From NCBI GenBank assembly GCA_903901045.1, contig CAIUPP010000011.1, forward strand, positions 37,237 through 101,236: a stretch of 64,000 nt of DNA. Direction: 5' to 3'. Shown here one piece after another: positions 51,527-60,195 of the stretch (position 1 is the stretch's first letter; every line of letters begins with the position of its first letter). Made by a program: the position numbers and the translations under genes. A model generated the notes under the pieces. That model was not told the DNA's origin. It searched no databases and saw only the letters and a list, made by a program, of their open reading frames with translations. This stretch comes from an uncultured Planctomycetota bacterium. GTDB taxonomy: Bacteria > Planctomycetota > Brocadiia > CAIUPP01.

Positions 51527-52627
51527 ATGATGACCGAAGAACGGATTCTTATCACTGGTAACGAAGCGGCGGGCGAAGCCGCGATCCGCGCCGGATGCCG
51601 CTTCTACTTCGGCTACCCGATCACTCCCCAGAACGAGCTGACCGCCTACATGGCGCAGCACGTCCCGGAGGCGGGAGGCGTTTTCATCCAGGCCGAGAGC
51701 GAGCTGGCGGCGATCAATATGTGTTTCGGCGCGGCCGCCTGCGGCCAGCGGACGATGACCTCCTCCTCCAGCCCGGGGGTGAGCCTGAAGCAGGAGGGGA
51801 TCAGCTACTGCGCCGGGGCGGAACTGCCGGTGGTTATCATCAACGTCATGCGCGGCGGGCCGGGGCTGGGGAATATCGAGCCGGCGCAGGGGGATTACTT
51901 CCAGGCGACCAAGGGGGGCGGGCATGGGGATTACCGCCTGATCGTGCTGGCCCCGTACAGCGTGGAGGAGTTCGCCAACCTCACGATGCTGGCGTTCGAC
52001 CTAGCCGACCTGTACCGCATTCCGGTGCTGCTGCTGGCCGACGGCCAGCTTGGGCAGATGATGGAGCCGTGCGTCTTCCGCAAGCCCCCCCCGCTGGAGT
52101 TGCCGCCGAAGGACTGGGCGCTGACGGGGGCGAAAGGCCGACCCAAGCGCATCGTCCGTTCCTTCTTCCTGCCCGCCGGCATTTTGGCCGAGCACTGCAA
52201 GAAGCTGCAGGCGAAGTATGAACTGATCCGCCAGCGCGAGGTGCGTTTCGAGGAGCGCGACGTGGAGGAGGCGGACGTGGTCTGCGTGGCGTACGGCACC
52301 TCGGCGCGCATCTGCCTGGAGGCGGCGCGCCTCGCGGCGAAGTCCGGCCTGCGGATCGGCCTCTTCCGGCCGATCAGCCTCTGGCCTTTCCCGGAGCAGC
52401 CGATTCGCCGGTGGGCCGAGCGCGGCAAGAAGTTCCTCGCCGTCGAGATGAGCGCCGGGCAGATGGTGGAGGATGTGCGCCTGACCGTCGAAGGGCGCAG
52501 CCCGGTGGGGTTCGTCGGCCGTTGCGGCGGCGGGACGCCGACCACGGCGCAGATCATCGATGCCGCGCGCGCGCTGAAAAAAAGTGGGGACACAATACTT
52601 TCATCCAAGAAGGGGGAGGCCCGGTGA
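51527..52627 (+). CDS. vorB: 2-oxoacid:ferredoxin oxidoreductase, alpha subunit (VorB/KorA type)
   Basis: This subunit, with vorA and vorC, oxidatively decarboxylates 2-oxoacids (2-oxoisovalerate or 2-oxoglutarate type) with CoA and ferredoxin. The 366-residue protein has GNEAAGEAAIRAGCRFYFGYPITP, TSSSSPGVSL with the conserved pyrophosphate-binding region, and C-terminal EMSAGQMVEDVRL. Two ATGs (51527, 51530) follow an in-frame GTG (51521), with no strong ribosome site. The last roughly 16 residues, from KKSGD onward, are encoded by a repeat that has replaced the gene's natural end. Confidence 0.9.
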   Translation: MMTEERILITGNEAAGEAAIRAGCRFYFGYPITPQNELTAYMAQHVPEAGGVFIQAESELAAINMCFGAAACGQRTMTSSSSPGVSLKQEGISYCAGAELPVVIINVMRGGPGLGNIEPAQGDYFQATKGGGHGDYRLIVLAPYSVEEFANLTMLAFDLADLYRIPVLLLADGQLGQMMEPCVFRKPPPLELPPKDWALTGAKGRPKRIVRSFFLPAGILAEHCKKLQAKYELIRQREVRFEERDVEEADVVCVAYGTSARICLEAARLAAKSGLRIGLFRPISLWPFPEQPIRRWAERGKKFLAVEMSAGQMVEDVRLTVEGRSPVGFVGRCGGGTPTTAQIIDAARALKKSGDTILSSKKGEAR

Positions 52628-52670
52628 TGAAGGTTCTCCGCCCGGATAAAAGTATTGTGTCCCGACTTTT
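52580..52670. repeat. GGGGACACAATACTTT-family hairpin at the vorB 3' end
   Basis: Arms of 22 bp with one mismatch lie at 52580-52601 and 52649-52670. The loop contains the vorB stop codon (52625-52627). The same family forms the hairpin at 17408-17452. Confidence 0.8.
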
Positions 52671-52682
52671 CGGCGGGGGGGA

Positions 52683-53438
52683 ATGACCATGGCCAAAGGA
52701 TACCATCGCCCCGCTGCGCTGACCCCGGCGCGGACGCACTATTGCCCCGGCTGCGGCCACGGCATCGCACACCGGCTGGTCGCGGAGGTCATCGACGAGC
52801 GCGGCTGCCGCGAGCGGACCATCGGCATCGCGCCGGTCGGCTGCGCGGTGATCGCCTACGATTACCTCGACATCGACATGACTGAGGCGGCGCACGGGCG
52901 CACGCCCGCCGTCGCTACGGCCGTGAAACGCTGCAACCCGGACAAGCTGGTCTTCAGCTACCAGGGGGATGGCGACCTGGCGGCCATCGGCGCGGGCGAG
53001 ATGCTCCATGCCGCGAACCGCGGCGAGAATTTCACGATCATCTTCATCAACAACGCCGTCTACGGCATGACCAGCGGGCAGATGGCCCCGACCACGCTGG
53101 TGAACATGAAGACCGCCACCACGCCGCTGGGGCGCAACCCCGCGACGGAGGGCTGCCCCATCCGCGTCTGCGAACTGCTGGCGACGCTGGGCCGCACCGT
53201 CTTTCTCGCGCGCGGCACGCTGACCACCCCGCGCAATGTGCGCGAGACCAAGAAGCTCATCCACCGGGCCTTCGACGTGCAGGAGCGCGGGCTGGGGTTC
53301 AGCATGGTGGAGATCCTCTCCCCCTGTCCGACGTACTGGCGCCTGCGCCCCGACGAGGCGATGAAGTTCATCGAGACCGACATGGTGAAGGCGTTCCCGC
53401 CGGGCATTATCAAAGATACCAGCGCGGAGGTCCAATGA
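52683..53438 (+). CDS. vorA: 2-oxoacid:ferredoxin oxidoreductase, beta (TPP) subunit
   Basis: The 251-residue protein has YCPGCGHGIAH (Cys pair near residue 21), GIAPVGCAV, the thiamine-pyrophosphate motif GDGDLAAIGAGE ending in NN, and ATTPLGRN. The ATG at 52683 directly follows a GGGGGG run; a second ATG is six nt on. Transcription from the vorB promoter must read through the hairpin in the gap. Confidence 0.9.
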   Translation: MTMAKGYHRPAALTPARTHYCPGCGHGIAHRLVAEVIDERGCRERTIGIAPVGCAVIAYDYLDIDMTEAAHGRTPAVATAVKRCNPDKLVFSYQGDGDLAAIGAGEMLHAANRGENFTIIFINNAVYGMTSGQMAPTTLVNMKTATTPLGRNPATEGCPIRVCELLATLGRTVFLARGTLTTPRNVRETKKLIHRAFDVQERGLGFSMVEILSPCPTYWRLRPDEAMKFIETDMVKAFPPGIIKDTSAEVQ

Positions 53439-53977
53439 CCGAGCGCATCATCATTGCGGGGTTCGGCGGCCAGGGGGTGATGACCATCGGCAAGACGCTC
53501 GCGCAGGTGGCGACGGGCCGGGGGCGGCAGGTGACCTTCATCCCCGCGTACGGTCCCGAGGTGCGCGGCGGCACGGCGCATTGCGAGGTGGTGCTTTCCG
53601 ATGAGCCGATCCCCTCCCCGCTGGTCGAGGAAGCGGACACGCTGATCATCCTGAACCAGCCCAGCTATGACAAGTTCCGCCCGCGGCTGAAGCCGGAGGG
53701 CACGGTGCTGCTGAACAGTTCCATGGCGCAGCCGGACCCGGGAGACAAGCGCTCGCTGCTGATCCCGGCCACCGAGGCGGCCAACGAGCTGGGGAATGTG
53801 CGCGTGATGAACCTCGTGGCGCTGGGGGCCTACGCGCAACTGCGCGGCGGCGTGCCGATCGAGGCCGTGATGGAGCTGCTGGCCAAGGAACTGACCGGTT
53901 CGCGCATTCATCTGCTCGAAGTCAACCGGCAGGCGTTCCTCAAGGGAGAGGAACTCGCGCGCAAGGTGGCGGGGTAG
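53435..53977 (+). CDS. vorC: 2-oxoacid:ferredoxin oxidoreductase, gamma subunit
   Basis: The 180-residue gamma subunit has the nucleotide-binding-like GFGGQGVMTIGKTLAQ, YGPEVRGGTAHCEV and VLLNSS. Its start overlaps vorA by 4 nt (ATGA). A separate ferredoxin-like delta subunit, usual in VOR and many KOR complexes, is not present in the window; it may lie elsewhere. Confidence 0.9.
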   Translation: MTERIIIAGFGGQGVMTIGKTLAQVATGRGRQVTFIPAYGPEVRGGTAHCEVVLSDEPIPSPLVEEADTLIILNQPSYDKFRPRLKPEGTVLLNSSMAQPDPGDKRSLLIPATEAANELGNVRVMNLVALGAYAQLRGGVPIEAVMELLAKELTGSRIHLLEVNRQAFLKGEELARKVAG

Positions 53978-54346
53978 GCCTCTGCGCATATCCGGCAGCT
54001 GTTGAGACCCCGGCCAGGGGGAGCATCGTTGGCAGGAATGGTGGAGCGCGCTGTCCCAGCGCGCTTACAACCGCTGACGAACGCCCGTTAACGAAATGGG
54101 TCTACCGGCCGACGTGGCGATCTCCCGCTTTCCGCACCTCCTCTCAAGCGCGCTGAGGACAGCGCGCTCCACCAGAAGCATCCCCGGAAACCGGTGTGGC
54201 GATCTCCTGCTTTCCGCACCCCCTTTCAAGCGCTGGGGACAGCGCGCTCCACCAGAAGCATCCCCGGAAGACGGAAAAACCTTGCGAAGGTCCAACGAAC
54301 CTTCGCAAGGTTTCCGATTCAGGTTTCCGATTCGATCGCGACGCCG
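53978..54346. repeat. Repeat-rich spacer with two 82-bp direct repeats
   Basis: No gene. A TGGTGGAGCGCGCTGTCCCA palindrome (54039-54066) is followed by two direct copies of an 82-bp unit starting TGGCGATCTCC (54115 and 54197), each containing a reversed GGAGCGCGCTG palindrome (54145-54174, 54227-54254). Intact ACCTTGCGAAGG palindrome at 54279-54311. Confidence 0.8.
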
Positions 54347-55468
54347 TTAGTCCGCTTCTTTCCCTTCTTCGGCCGCGGCGGTTTTGACCGGCGCGACGCC
54401 GGTGCGCGCCTTCTCAAGAATCGCCTTTTCGAGCTCGGCGCAGACGTCGGGATTCTGAGTGAGGAACTCCTTGGCCTTCTCGCGTCCCTGCCCGAGCCGC
54501 AGTTGCCCGCAACTCAGCCAGGTGCCGCTCTTGTCCAGTACGCCCATCGCTAGGCCGGCGTCCACCAGGTCCCCTTCGCGGGAGATGCCCAGGCCGAACA
54601 TGATGTCGAATTCCGCGCTCTTGAAGGGCGGGGCGACCTTGTTCTTGACCACTTTGGCGCGGACGCGGTTGCCGATGATGCTCTCGCCGCTCTTGATGCT
54701 GCCGATGCGGCGGATTTCGACCCGGACGCTGCTGTAGAATTTGAGGGCGCGCCCGCCGGGGGTGACTTCCGGGTTGCCGTAGACGACGCCGATTTTCTCG
54801 CGCACCTGGTTGATGAAGATGACGCAGGTTTTCGATTTGCTGATGGCGCCGGAGAGTTTGCGCAGCGCCTGTGACATCAAGCGCGCCTGGAGGCCGACAA
54901 AGCTGTCCCCCATCTCCCCTTCGAGTTCGGCGCGCGGCACGAGCGCGGCGACGGAGTCGACGACGATGACATCCACCGCGTTGCTGCGCACGAGCAGTTC
55001 GGCCACGTCCAGCGCCTGCTCGCCGCTGTCGGGCTGGCTGACCAGCAGGTCTTCGAGTCGCACGCCGAGCTTGCTGGCGTAGTCGGTGTCGAAGGCATGC
55101 TCCGCGTCGATGAAGGCGCTGGTGCCGCCGGTTTTCTGCGCGGAGGCGATGATCTGCAGCGCCAGGGTGGTCTTGCCGCCGGACTCCGGCCCGAAGATTT
55201 CGACCACGCGGCCGCGCGGCATGCCGCCGACGCCGAGGGCCATGTCCAGGCTGATGGAGCCGGTGGGGATGACGCTGACCTCGATCTTCTGGTCCCCGCC
55301 GAGGCGCATTACCGCGCCCTTGCCGTACTGGCGCTCGATCTGTCCCATCGCGCGCAGGAGCGCCTGGTCGCGCTTCCCCTTCTCTTCACCGACGGCGGCC
55401 GCTTCGGCCGCGGCCGCGACGCGTTTCGCCTTCTCGCTCTTTGCTGCCTGCTCGTTCTTTGCCGACAT
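54347..55468 (-). CDS. recA: RecA recombinase
   Basis: RecA forms filaments on single-stranded DNA, catalyses strand exchange and activates the SOS response. The 373-residue protein has Walker [10 protein letters not shown] (93-101), FIDAEHAFD, the Walker B region [10 protein letters not shown], the polymerisation segment [20 protein letters not shown] and [12 protein letters not shown]. Compared with E. coli RecA the N-terminus carries about 25 extra Ala/Lys/Glu-rich residues. The ATG at 55468 has GGAG upstream; an upstream in-frame start would add repeat sequence. No SOS box is evident. Confidence 0.96.
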   Translation of the reverse strand: MSAKNEQAAKSEKAKRVAAAAEAAAVGEEKGKRDQALLRAMGQIERQYGKGAVMRLGGDQKIEVSVIPTGSISLDMALGVGGMPRGRVVEIFGPESGGKTTLALQIIASAQKTGGTSAFIDAEHAFDTDYASKLGVRLEDLLVSQPDSGEQALDVAELLVRSNAVDVIVVDSVAALVPRAELEGEMGDSFVGLQARLMSQALRKLSGAISKSKTCVIFINQVREKIGVVYGNPEVTPGGRALKFYSSVRVEIRRIGSIKSGESIIGNRVRAKVVKNKVAPPFKSAEFDIMFGLGISREGDLVDAGLAMGVLDKSGTWLSCGQLRLGQGREKAKEFLTQNPDVCAELEKAILEKARTGVAPVKTAAAEEGKEAD

Positions 55469-55837
55469 GCCTTTTCTCTCCTGTAAGAACCGCCACGTTG
55501 CGCGGGTTCTCAAACCCGCGATCATTCCACGCTTATCCCGCTTCCCGCACTTCCCGAGGGCGCAGCATGCTGCGCCCCTACGGTGCGACGACTGCCGCGG
55601 GCGTTCCGCCCGCGACGTGGACTGGCCGTTCGACTGCGCTCACGGCCCCGAGCTTGTCGAGGGGATAGTCCGCGCTACACACGAATGAAATCTGCGTACG
55701 ACTGAAATCGTGGGCTGAAGCCCGCGCTACACACGACGCACGGCTGAAATCGCGGGCTGAAGCCCGCGCTACACACGACACACGGCTGAAGTCGCGGGCT
55801 AAAGCCCGCGCTACACACGACAGACGGCTGGGCACGG
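55469..55837. repeat. Repeat-rich spacer with 42-bp tandem array and nested insert
   Basis: No gene. A GCGGGTTCTCAAACCCGC hairpin (about 55502-55519), the GGGCGCAGCATGCTGCGCCC palindrome (55558-55577), a 39-nt insert beginning GGCCGTTCGAC (55624-55662) at the loop of a GGACT/AGTCC hairpin, and three tandem units of 42 bp (starts at about 55702, 55744, 55786) each with a GCGGGCTGAAGCCCGC hairpin. Confidence 0.8.
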
Positions 55838-56392
55838 CTACAGCGCCATTTGCTCCACGGGACGGTAGATCGGCCCCTGGGGGGTGAGCGTGCTTTCGAT
55901 CAGGGTGATCTGCGTCACCGTCATCTTGCCGAAATCGCGCGCGGAAGCGGCGGCCATTTTCGCGGCCAGAGCCGGGAGCGCGCGCGGCTCGCGCAGGCGG
56001 CCCAGCGTCAGATGGCACTGGAACGGGCGATCCTCGCGCTCGATCCCCAGCGCCTCCATCCGCTCCTCCAGCCGCCCGGCCAGTTCGTGCGCCGCGTTGC
56101 GCTCGTCCTGCGCGCCGGCGAAGATGACCCGCGGCTGCTGCGTGCTCGGGAAAGCGCCGGTCCCCTGTATCGCCAGCGAGAACGGCCCGATCCCCTGCGC
56201 GCAATCGCGCACGATCTGAATCGCCTCGCTCACGCGTTCCTGCGGCACGTCCCCCAGGAATTTCAGCGTGAGGTGGATGTTCTCCGGCGTGACCCACTTC
56301 ACCGGCTGCGAGGGGCGGTTCAGCTCCTCGATCAGCCCGGCCAGCGCGCGCCGGATCGGCGCGTCCACTTCAATTGCAACGAATGCGCGCAC
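55838..56392 (-). CDS. thpR: RNA 2',3'-cyclic phosphodiesterase ThpR
   Basis: ThpR (formerly 2'-5' RNA ligase, LigT) opens 2',3'-cyclic phosphate RNA ends. The 184-residue two-lobed protein has both catalytic H-x-T motifs: IHLTLKFLG (His40) and CHLTLGRLR (His127). The GTG at 56392 is favoured by GGGAGG 5 nt upstream; an upstream ATG lacks one. The neighbouring recA gene lies about 370 nt downstream across repeats. Confidence 0.9.
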   Translation of the reverse strand: MRAFVAIEVDAPIRRALAGLIEELNRPSQPVKWVTPENIHLTLKFLGDVPQERVSEAIQIVRDCAQGIGPFSLAIQGTGAFPSTQQPRVIFAGAQDERNAAHELAGRLEERMEALGIEREDRPFQCHLTLGRLREPRALPALAAKMAAASARDFGKMTVTQITLIESTLTPQGPIYRPVEQMAL

Positions 56393-56460
56393 GGCAGCCT
56401 CCCAGCACGGCAAAGGATGGCAAGAACCCAAGGGACTGCAACGCCCCGTGCGACAGCGGA

Positions 56461-56466
56461 ATTATA
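56461..56466 (-). promoter_or_regulatory. Possible -10 box for thpR
   Basis: Minus-strand TATAAT at 56461-56466, 69 nt before the start. The -35 region (TGCGTT at about 17 nt) is weak. Confidence 0.4.
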
Positions 56467-56680
56467 CCGAAGGGGTCTGACAAACGCACGACCGCGCTTT
56501 TCGCCACAGATAACAGCGTAAGAGGCTGCGAAAGTCAGCCTGTCACACATAAACGCGGGTATAATAACATAGTACTAACATGCATGCAAGCCCCGCGATG
56601 GCCTGCAAGATGGCACTCTTGCGTGCAGGTCCTCTGCTGTGCGCCACAGAATCAGCTTGACAGACCATGTGGCTTGTGGA

Positions 56681-56796
56681 CTGCGGCGGCAACGACGCCG
56701 CTTTGGCTTGGCGGGGACTCGATTGCACATGGGGGTGCCAGCCAGGAATACCGCCCACGGCGCAGCCAAAGCGCCGCCGTTGGCGGCGCACTCCAA
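56681..56796. repeat. Dispersed palindromic element, inverted copy of 11610-11716
   Basis: Imperfect inverted ends of about 35 bp (TGGACTGCGGCGGCAACGAC on the left, pairing with the complement of TGGAGTGCGCCGCCAACGGC on the right) bound 116 bp. The rest of the 56393-56863 spacer includes an AT-rich stretch with TATAAT at 56560-56565 on the plus strand. Confidence 0.7.
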
Positions 56797-56863
56797 AAAA
56801 CAGATGTCTGCCTCCGCGTCAAGGTAATTATGCGGCGCTAAGCAGGCCGCCTCCCCCTCTCCG

Positions 56864-57760
56864 TCAGAATTTCAGCACGCGCCTGAATTCGAGCATGCGC
56901 GCTTCGACCTCTTCCAGCGTGAGGGAGGCCACGCGGCGCACGCCGAACTCCTCGACATTAAAGGAAGCGATGATCGTGCCATACGCCATGGCCAGACGCA
57001 TTTCCTGCGGGGTGACCTTGCCGACGCGGCTCAGATGCCCCATCACGCCGCCGGCGAAACTGTCCCCCGCGCCGGTCGGGTCCTTCACGCGCGTGGTCGG
57101 GAAGGCGGGGATGACGAACACCTCCCGCCCGCTCACCATCAGCGCGCCGTGCGCGCCATGCTTGACGATGACGTACTTCGGCCCCATCTCCAGCACTTTC
57201 TGCGCGGCGCGGATGTGCTCCTCGCCGGTCAGCAGGCGCGCCTCGGAGTCGTTCACCACCACCGCGTCCACCCGGCGGAAGAGTTTGTCCAGTTCGGGAC
57301 GGTTGGAAATGATCCAGTGATCCATCGTATCGAGCACCACGAACTGTGGTGCCTTGCATTGATCGATCACCATCATCTGGTGTGCGGGAGCGCCGTTGGC
57401 GAGAAAAACGAAATCGCTGTCGGCGTACTCGGGGAGAAGTTCGGGCGGGTACTGGCCGAAGACGTTCAACTCGACGCTGATCGTTTCGCGCTGGTTCATG
57501 TCGTGGGCGTACCGGCCGGACCAGCGGAAGGTCTTCCCCTCCTTCACCGTCAGGCCGCGCAGGTCGATGTTGGGACGGCGCAGCGGGGCCAGATGCGCCG
57601 CGGTGGCGTCGCGGCCGATGTGCCCCGCCAGGCGCACCTTGTTCAGGAGCGAGGCGGCCAGGGCGAAGTGCACCGCCGATCCGCCCAGTTCCTCCTCGGC
57701 GCGGCCATGAGGGGTCTCAATCGTGTCGAACGCCACCGAACCAACCACCACCAGGGACAA
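56864..57760 (-). CDS. PfkB-family carbohydrate kinase
   Basis: A ribokinase-fold kinase of 298 residues that phosphorylates a sugar or nucleoside. The N-terminal part has LVVVGSVAFDTIET and the Gly-Gly motif ELGGSAVHFALAASLL; the C-terminal anion hole and catalytic Asp are in DPTGAGDSFAGG near residue 236. The start is TTG at 57760, set by AAGGAGG 5 nt upstream; an ATG 93 nt earlier would translate the promoter. The substrate cannot be assigned. Confidence 0.87.
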   Translation of the reverse strand: MSLVVVGSVAFDTIETPHGRAEEELGGSAVHFALAASLLNKVRLAGHIGRDATAAHLAPLRRPNIDLRGLTVKEGKTFRWSGRYAHDMNQRETISVELNVFGQYPPELLPEYADSDFVFLANGAPAHQMMVIDQCKAPQFVVLDTMDHWIISNRPELDKLFRRVDAVVVNDSEARLLTGEEHIRAAQKVLEMGPKYVIVKHGAHGALMVSGREVFVIPAFPTTRVKDPTGAGDSFAGGVMGHLSRVGKVTPQEMRLAMAYGTIIASFNVEEFGVRRVASLTLEEVEARMLEFRRVLKF

Positions 57761-57802
57761 GGCGGCCTCCTTCCGGGCATATTGGACGACTGAACCGGTG
57801 CG

Positions 57803-57832
57803 ACAATAGCCGAGGCGCAAGCGGGATGTCAA
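57803..57832 (-). promoter_or_regulatory. Promoter for the pfkB-family gene
   Basis: Minus-strand TTGACA (57827-57832), 18 nt, TATTGT (57803-57808). It lies immediately after the histidine kinase stop. Confidence 0.75.
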
Positions 57833-57849
57833 GCGGGGTGAGGCAGGAT

Positions 57850-60129
57850 TCACCGCGGCGGGGCGGCTTTGGGTTTGGGAAGGGTGATGAAGAAGGTGGC
57901 GCCCTTTCCCGGCTCCGATTCCACCCAGATTCGGCCCCCATGCCGCTGGATGATCTTCTTGACGGTGGCCAGGCCGATGCCGCTCCCGGGGTACCCTTCC
58001 TCCTTGTGCAAACGCTGGAACATTCCGAAGATGCGTTCCTTGTCTTTTGAGTCGAAGCCGATGCCGTTGTCGGAGATCCAGATGAGCCGCCCTTCTCCCT
58101 CGTCGCGGCTGCCGATGTGAATCTCCGGAGAACGGTTGGGAGGATGGAACTTGAGCGCATTGGTCAGCAGGTTCTGAAAGACCTGCCCCAATTGCATGTC
58201 GTCGGCCAGGACCTGCGGCAACAGCTCGTGCGTGACCCGCGCGCCGTTGCGCTCGATTTCCCCCTGAAGGACCAGGAGGGTCCGTTCGAGCACGGCGTCG
58301 GTGTCCACCGGCAGGACGGGCTTTGCCTGGCTCTCCACTTGCGCATATGCGAGCATCCCCTGAACCATGGATTGCATGTCCCGGAGAACGCGGTCCATCA
58401 CCTCGATGGACCGGGAGGCGTCGGCGGTGAGGTTCTGCCCGAGCGCCCGTTTCAGCAGGTTCAGGTACAGGGCGACGGTGACCATGGGTTGCTGCACGTC
58501 GTGCGAGATTACGGCGGCGAATTGCGCGAGGTCATGGTTCGAGCGCTCCAATTCCTGCGCCTCGCGCTCCAGGGCCTCCTCGGCGCGCACGCGCTCGGTG
58601 ATGTCCAGTCCGTAGATGCGGATGCGCGGGCCGTCAGTCGCCCAGTAGAGCGTTTGCAGGTAATAACGCTCGCCGACCGCCACCTGGCGCACCAGGACTG
58701 GCGCGTTTCCCGCTTGAAATGCCTCCCGGACTGTCTCCAGGTCCGTCAGCCAGGGATGCTCGCGCCCCTTGCGAGGGAGGTCCGGGAACAGCTCTTTTGC
58801 GACGCCATTGAGATAGGTTGGGCTGCCCTGCTTGTCCACTTCAGCGATGGGGAAGGGGGCCAATTCGGGGAAGGAGGCCAGCCAGACGCGTTCGGCCTCG
58901 GCTTGCTTGCGTTCGGTGACGTCCTGCACAGCGCCGACCATGCGCAGCGGCCGGCCCTGGCCGTCGAAGTTGATTTGCGCATGCTCGACGACCGAGCGCT
59001 CGCTGCCGTCAGGGCGGAGGATGCGGTGCTCCACCGTGTAGGTGCGTTTCTCCGCAATGGCCTGCGCGATGGCGTCGGCGACACGCTGCCGGTCGTCGGG
59101 ATGCACCCGCGAATGAAACAACTTGCTGGAGACTTCAACCCCGCCCGGCTCGTAGCCGAAGATGCGGTACACCTCCTCCGACCAGTGCAGCGGATTGGCA
59201 TTCACATCTTCCAGGTTGACGAACTCAATGTCCCACGCGCCAAGGTGGGCCAACTGGCCGGCCTGCGCCAGGATCAGCCGGTTTTGGTAGAGCGCCTCCT
59301 CGGCGCGAACGCGGTCGGTGACGTCCAGAACGGCGCCCACGGTGCGCACCGGGTGACGCTCGGCGCCCTTCCCCTCAAAGAACGTCTGCGCGCGGCGGGT
59401 GAGCCAGCGAATGCTGCCATCGCGCCGGATGATGCGGTGCTCGACGGCGTAGGAGCCGTCTCCGGCGGGATCATGTGTGCGCTCCATTGCTGCGGCGATG
59501 CGTGCGCGGTCCTCGGGATGGACTGAATCGAGGACGACGGACACGCTGACCGGCTCATCGGGGCCGAAGGCATACATTTGCCGCAGTTGGGGGGACCACT
59601 GAAGGACGTCCGTGCGTATATCGTGATCGAATATCCCCAGGCCGCTCACGCGGACGGCTTGCCGCAGCCGTTCCTCGCTTGCGCGCAAAGATAGCTCGCT
59701 GTTCCGGCAGGATTCAGCTTCTGTCCGGGCCCGCCGACGCGCCCGGCGAAGCTGGTCGCCCACGTATCCCACGAAAACGGCGCCCAGTATCATCACCAGC
59801 CAACGGAAGAGAACGGCCCATGTCAGCATCGCGGCCCCGATCGGTTCCACCAGCCATCGCTCGGTCATCCAGAGGCCAACGATGGCGGTGAGAAGCCCCG
59901 GCCCCGTGCCCAGCCCGACTGCAACGATCATGACGGTCGGATAGAGCATGTGATACGGAGCCGTGGTGCCGATCAGAGGGATCAGCGCCCAGCGGACCCA
60001 TACGGTCGCCGCCCCGGCCAGCGCCCCGATGAGATAGCGCGTGAATGCCGGCAGGCGTTTCCGCCCGTTCTCCGCAGTAAAGGATGAAGTGCTTTCGCGT
60101 GAGTCCGGTCCCGTTGGTGGACTGCCCAC
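57850..60129 (-). CDS. PAS-domain sensor histidine kinase
   Basis: The 759-residue protein has an N-terminal membrane module of about four helices (30-125), KdpD/DUF4118-like. It is followed by three PAS/PAC domains (about 150-285, 290-420, 425-525; each of the first two ends in VGAVQDVTER-type PAC signatures), the HisKA domain with H-box VISHDVQQP (His near 542) and the ATPase domain with NLLTNALKF (N-box near 653), SDNGIGF and GSGIGLATV. It starts with GTG. The single-domain response regulator immediately upstream is the likely partner. Confidence 0.92.
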   Translation of the reverse strand: MGSPPTGPDSRESTSSFTAENGRKRLPAFTRYLIGALAGAATVWVRWALIPLIGTTAPYHMLYPTVMIVAVGLGTGPGLLTAIVGLWMTERWLVEPIGAAMLTWAVLFRWLVMILGAVFVGYVGDQLRRARRRARTEAESCRNSELSLRASEERLRQAVRVSGLGIFDHDIRTDVLQWSPQLRQMYAFGPDEPVSVSVVLDSVHPEDRARIAAAMERTHDPAGDGSYAVEHRIIRRDGSIRWLTRRAQTFFEGKGAERHPVRTVGAVLDVTDRVRAEEALYQNRLILAQAGQLAHLGAWDIEFVNLEDVNANPLHWSEEVYRIFGYEPGGVEVSSKLFHSRVHPDDRQRVADAIAQAIAEKRTYTVEHRILRPDGSERSVVEHAQINFDGQGRPLRMVGAVQDVTERKQAEAERVWLASFPELAPFPIAEVDKQGSPTYLNGVAKELFPDLPRKGREHPWLTDLETVREAFQAGNAPVLVRQVAVGERYYLQTLYWATDGPRIRIYGLDITERVRAEEALEREAQELERSNHDLAQFAAVISHDVQQPMVTVALYLNLLKRALGQNLTADASRSIEVMDRVLRDMQSMVQGMLAYAQVESQAKPVLPVDTDAVLERTLLVLQGEIERNGARVTHELLPQVLADDMQLGQVFQNLLTNALKFHPPNRSPEIHIGSRDEGEGRLIWISDNGIGFDSKDKERIFGMFQRLHKEEGYPGSGIGLATVKKIIQRHGGRIWVESEPGKGATFFITLPKPKAAPPR

Positions 60130-60195
60130 TACTATTTACTCCAGATGGGACAACGACACTCCCTCATCGCGGCCTTGCTTGGCGTTCTCCTGCGC

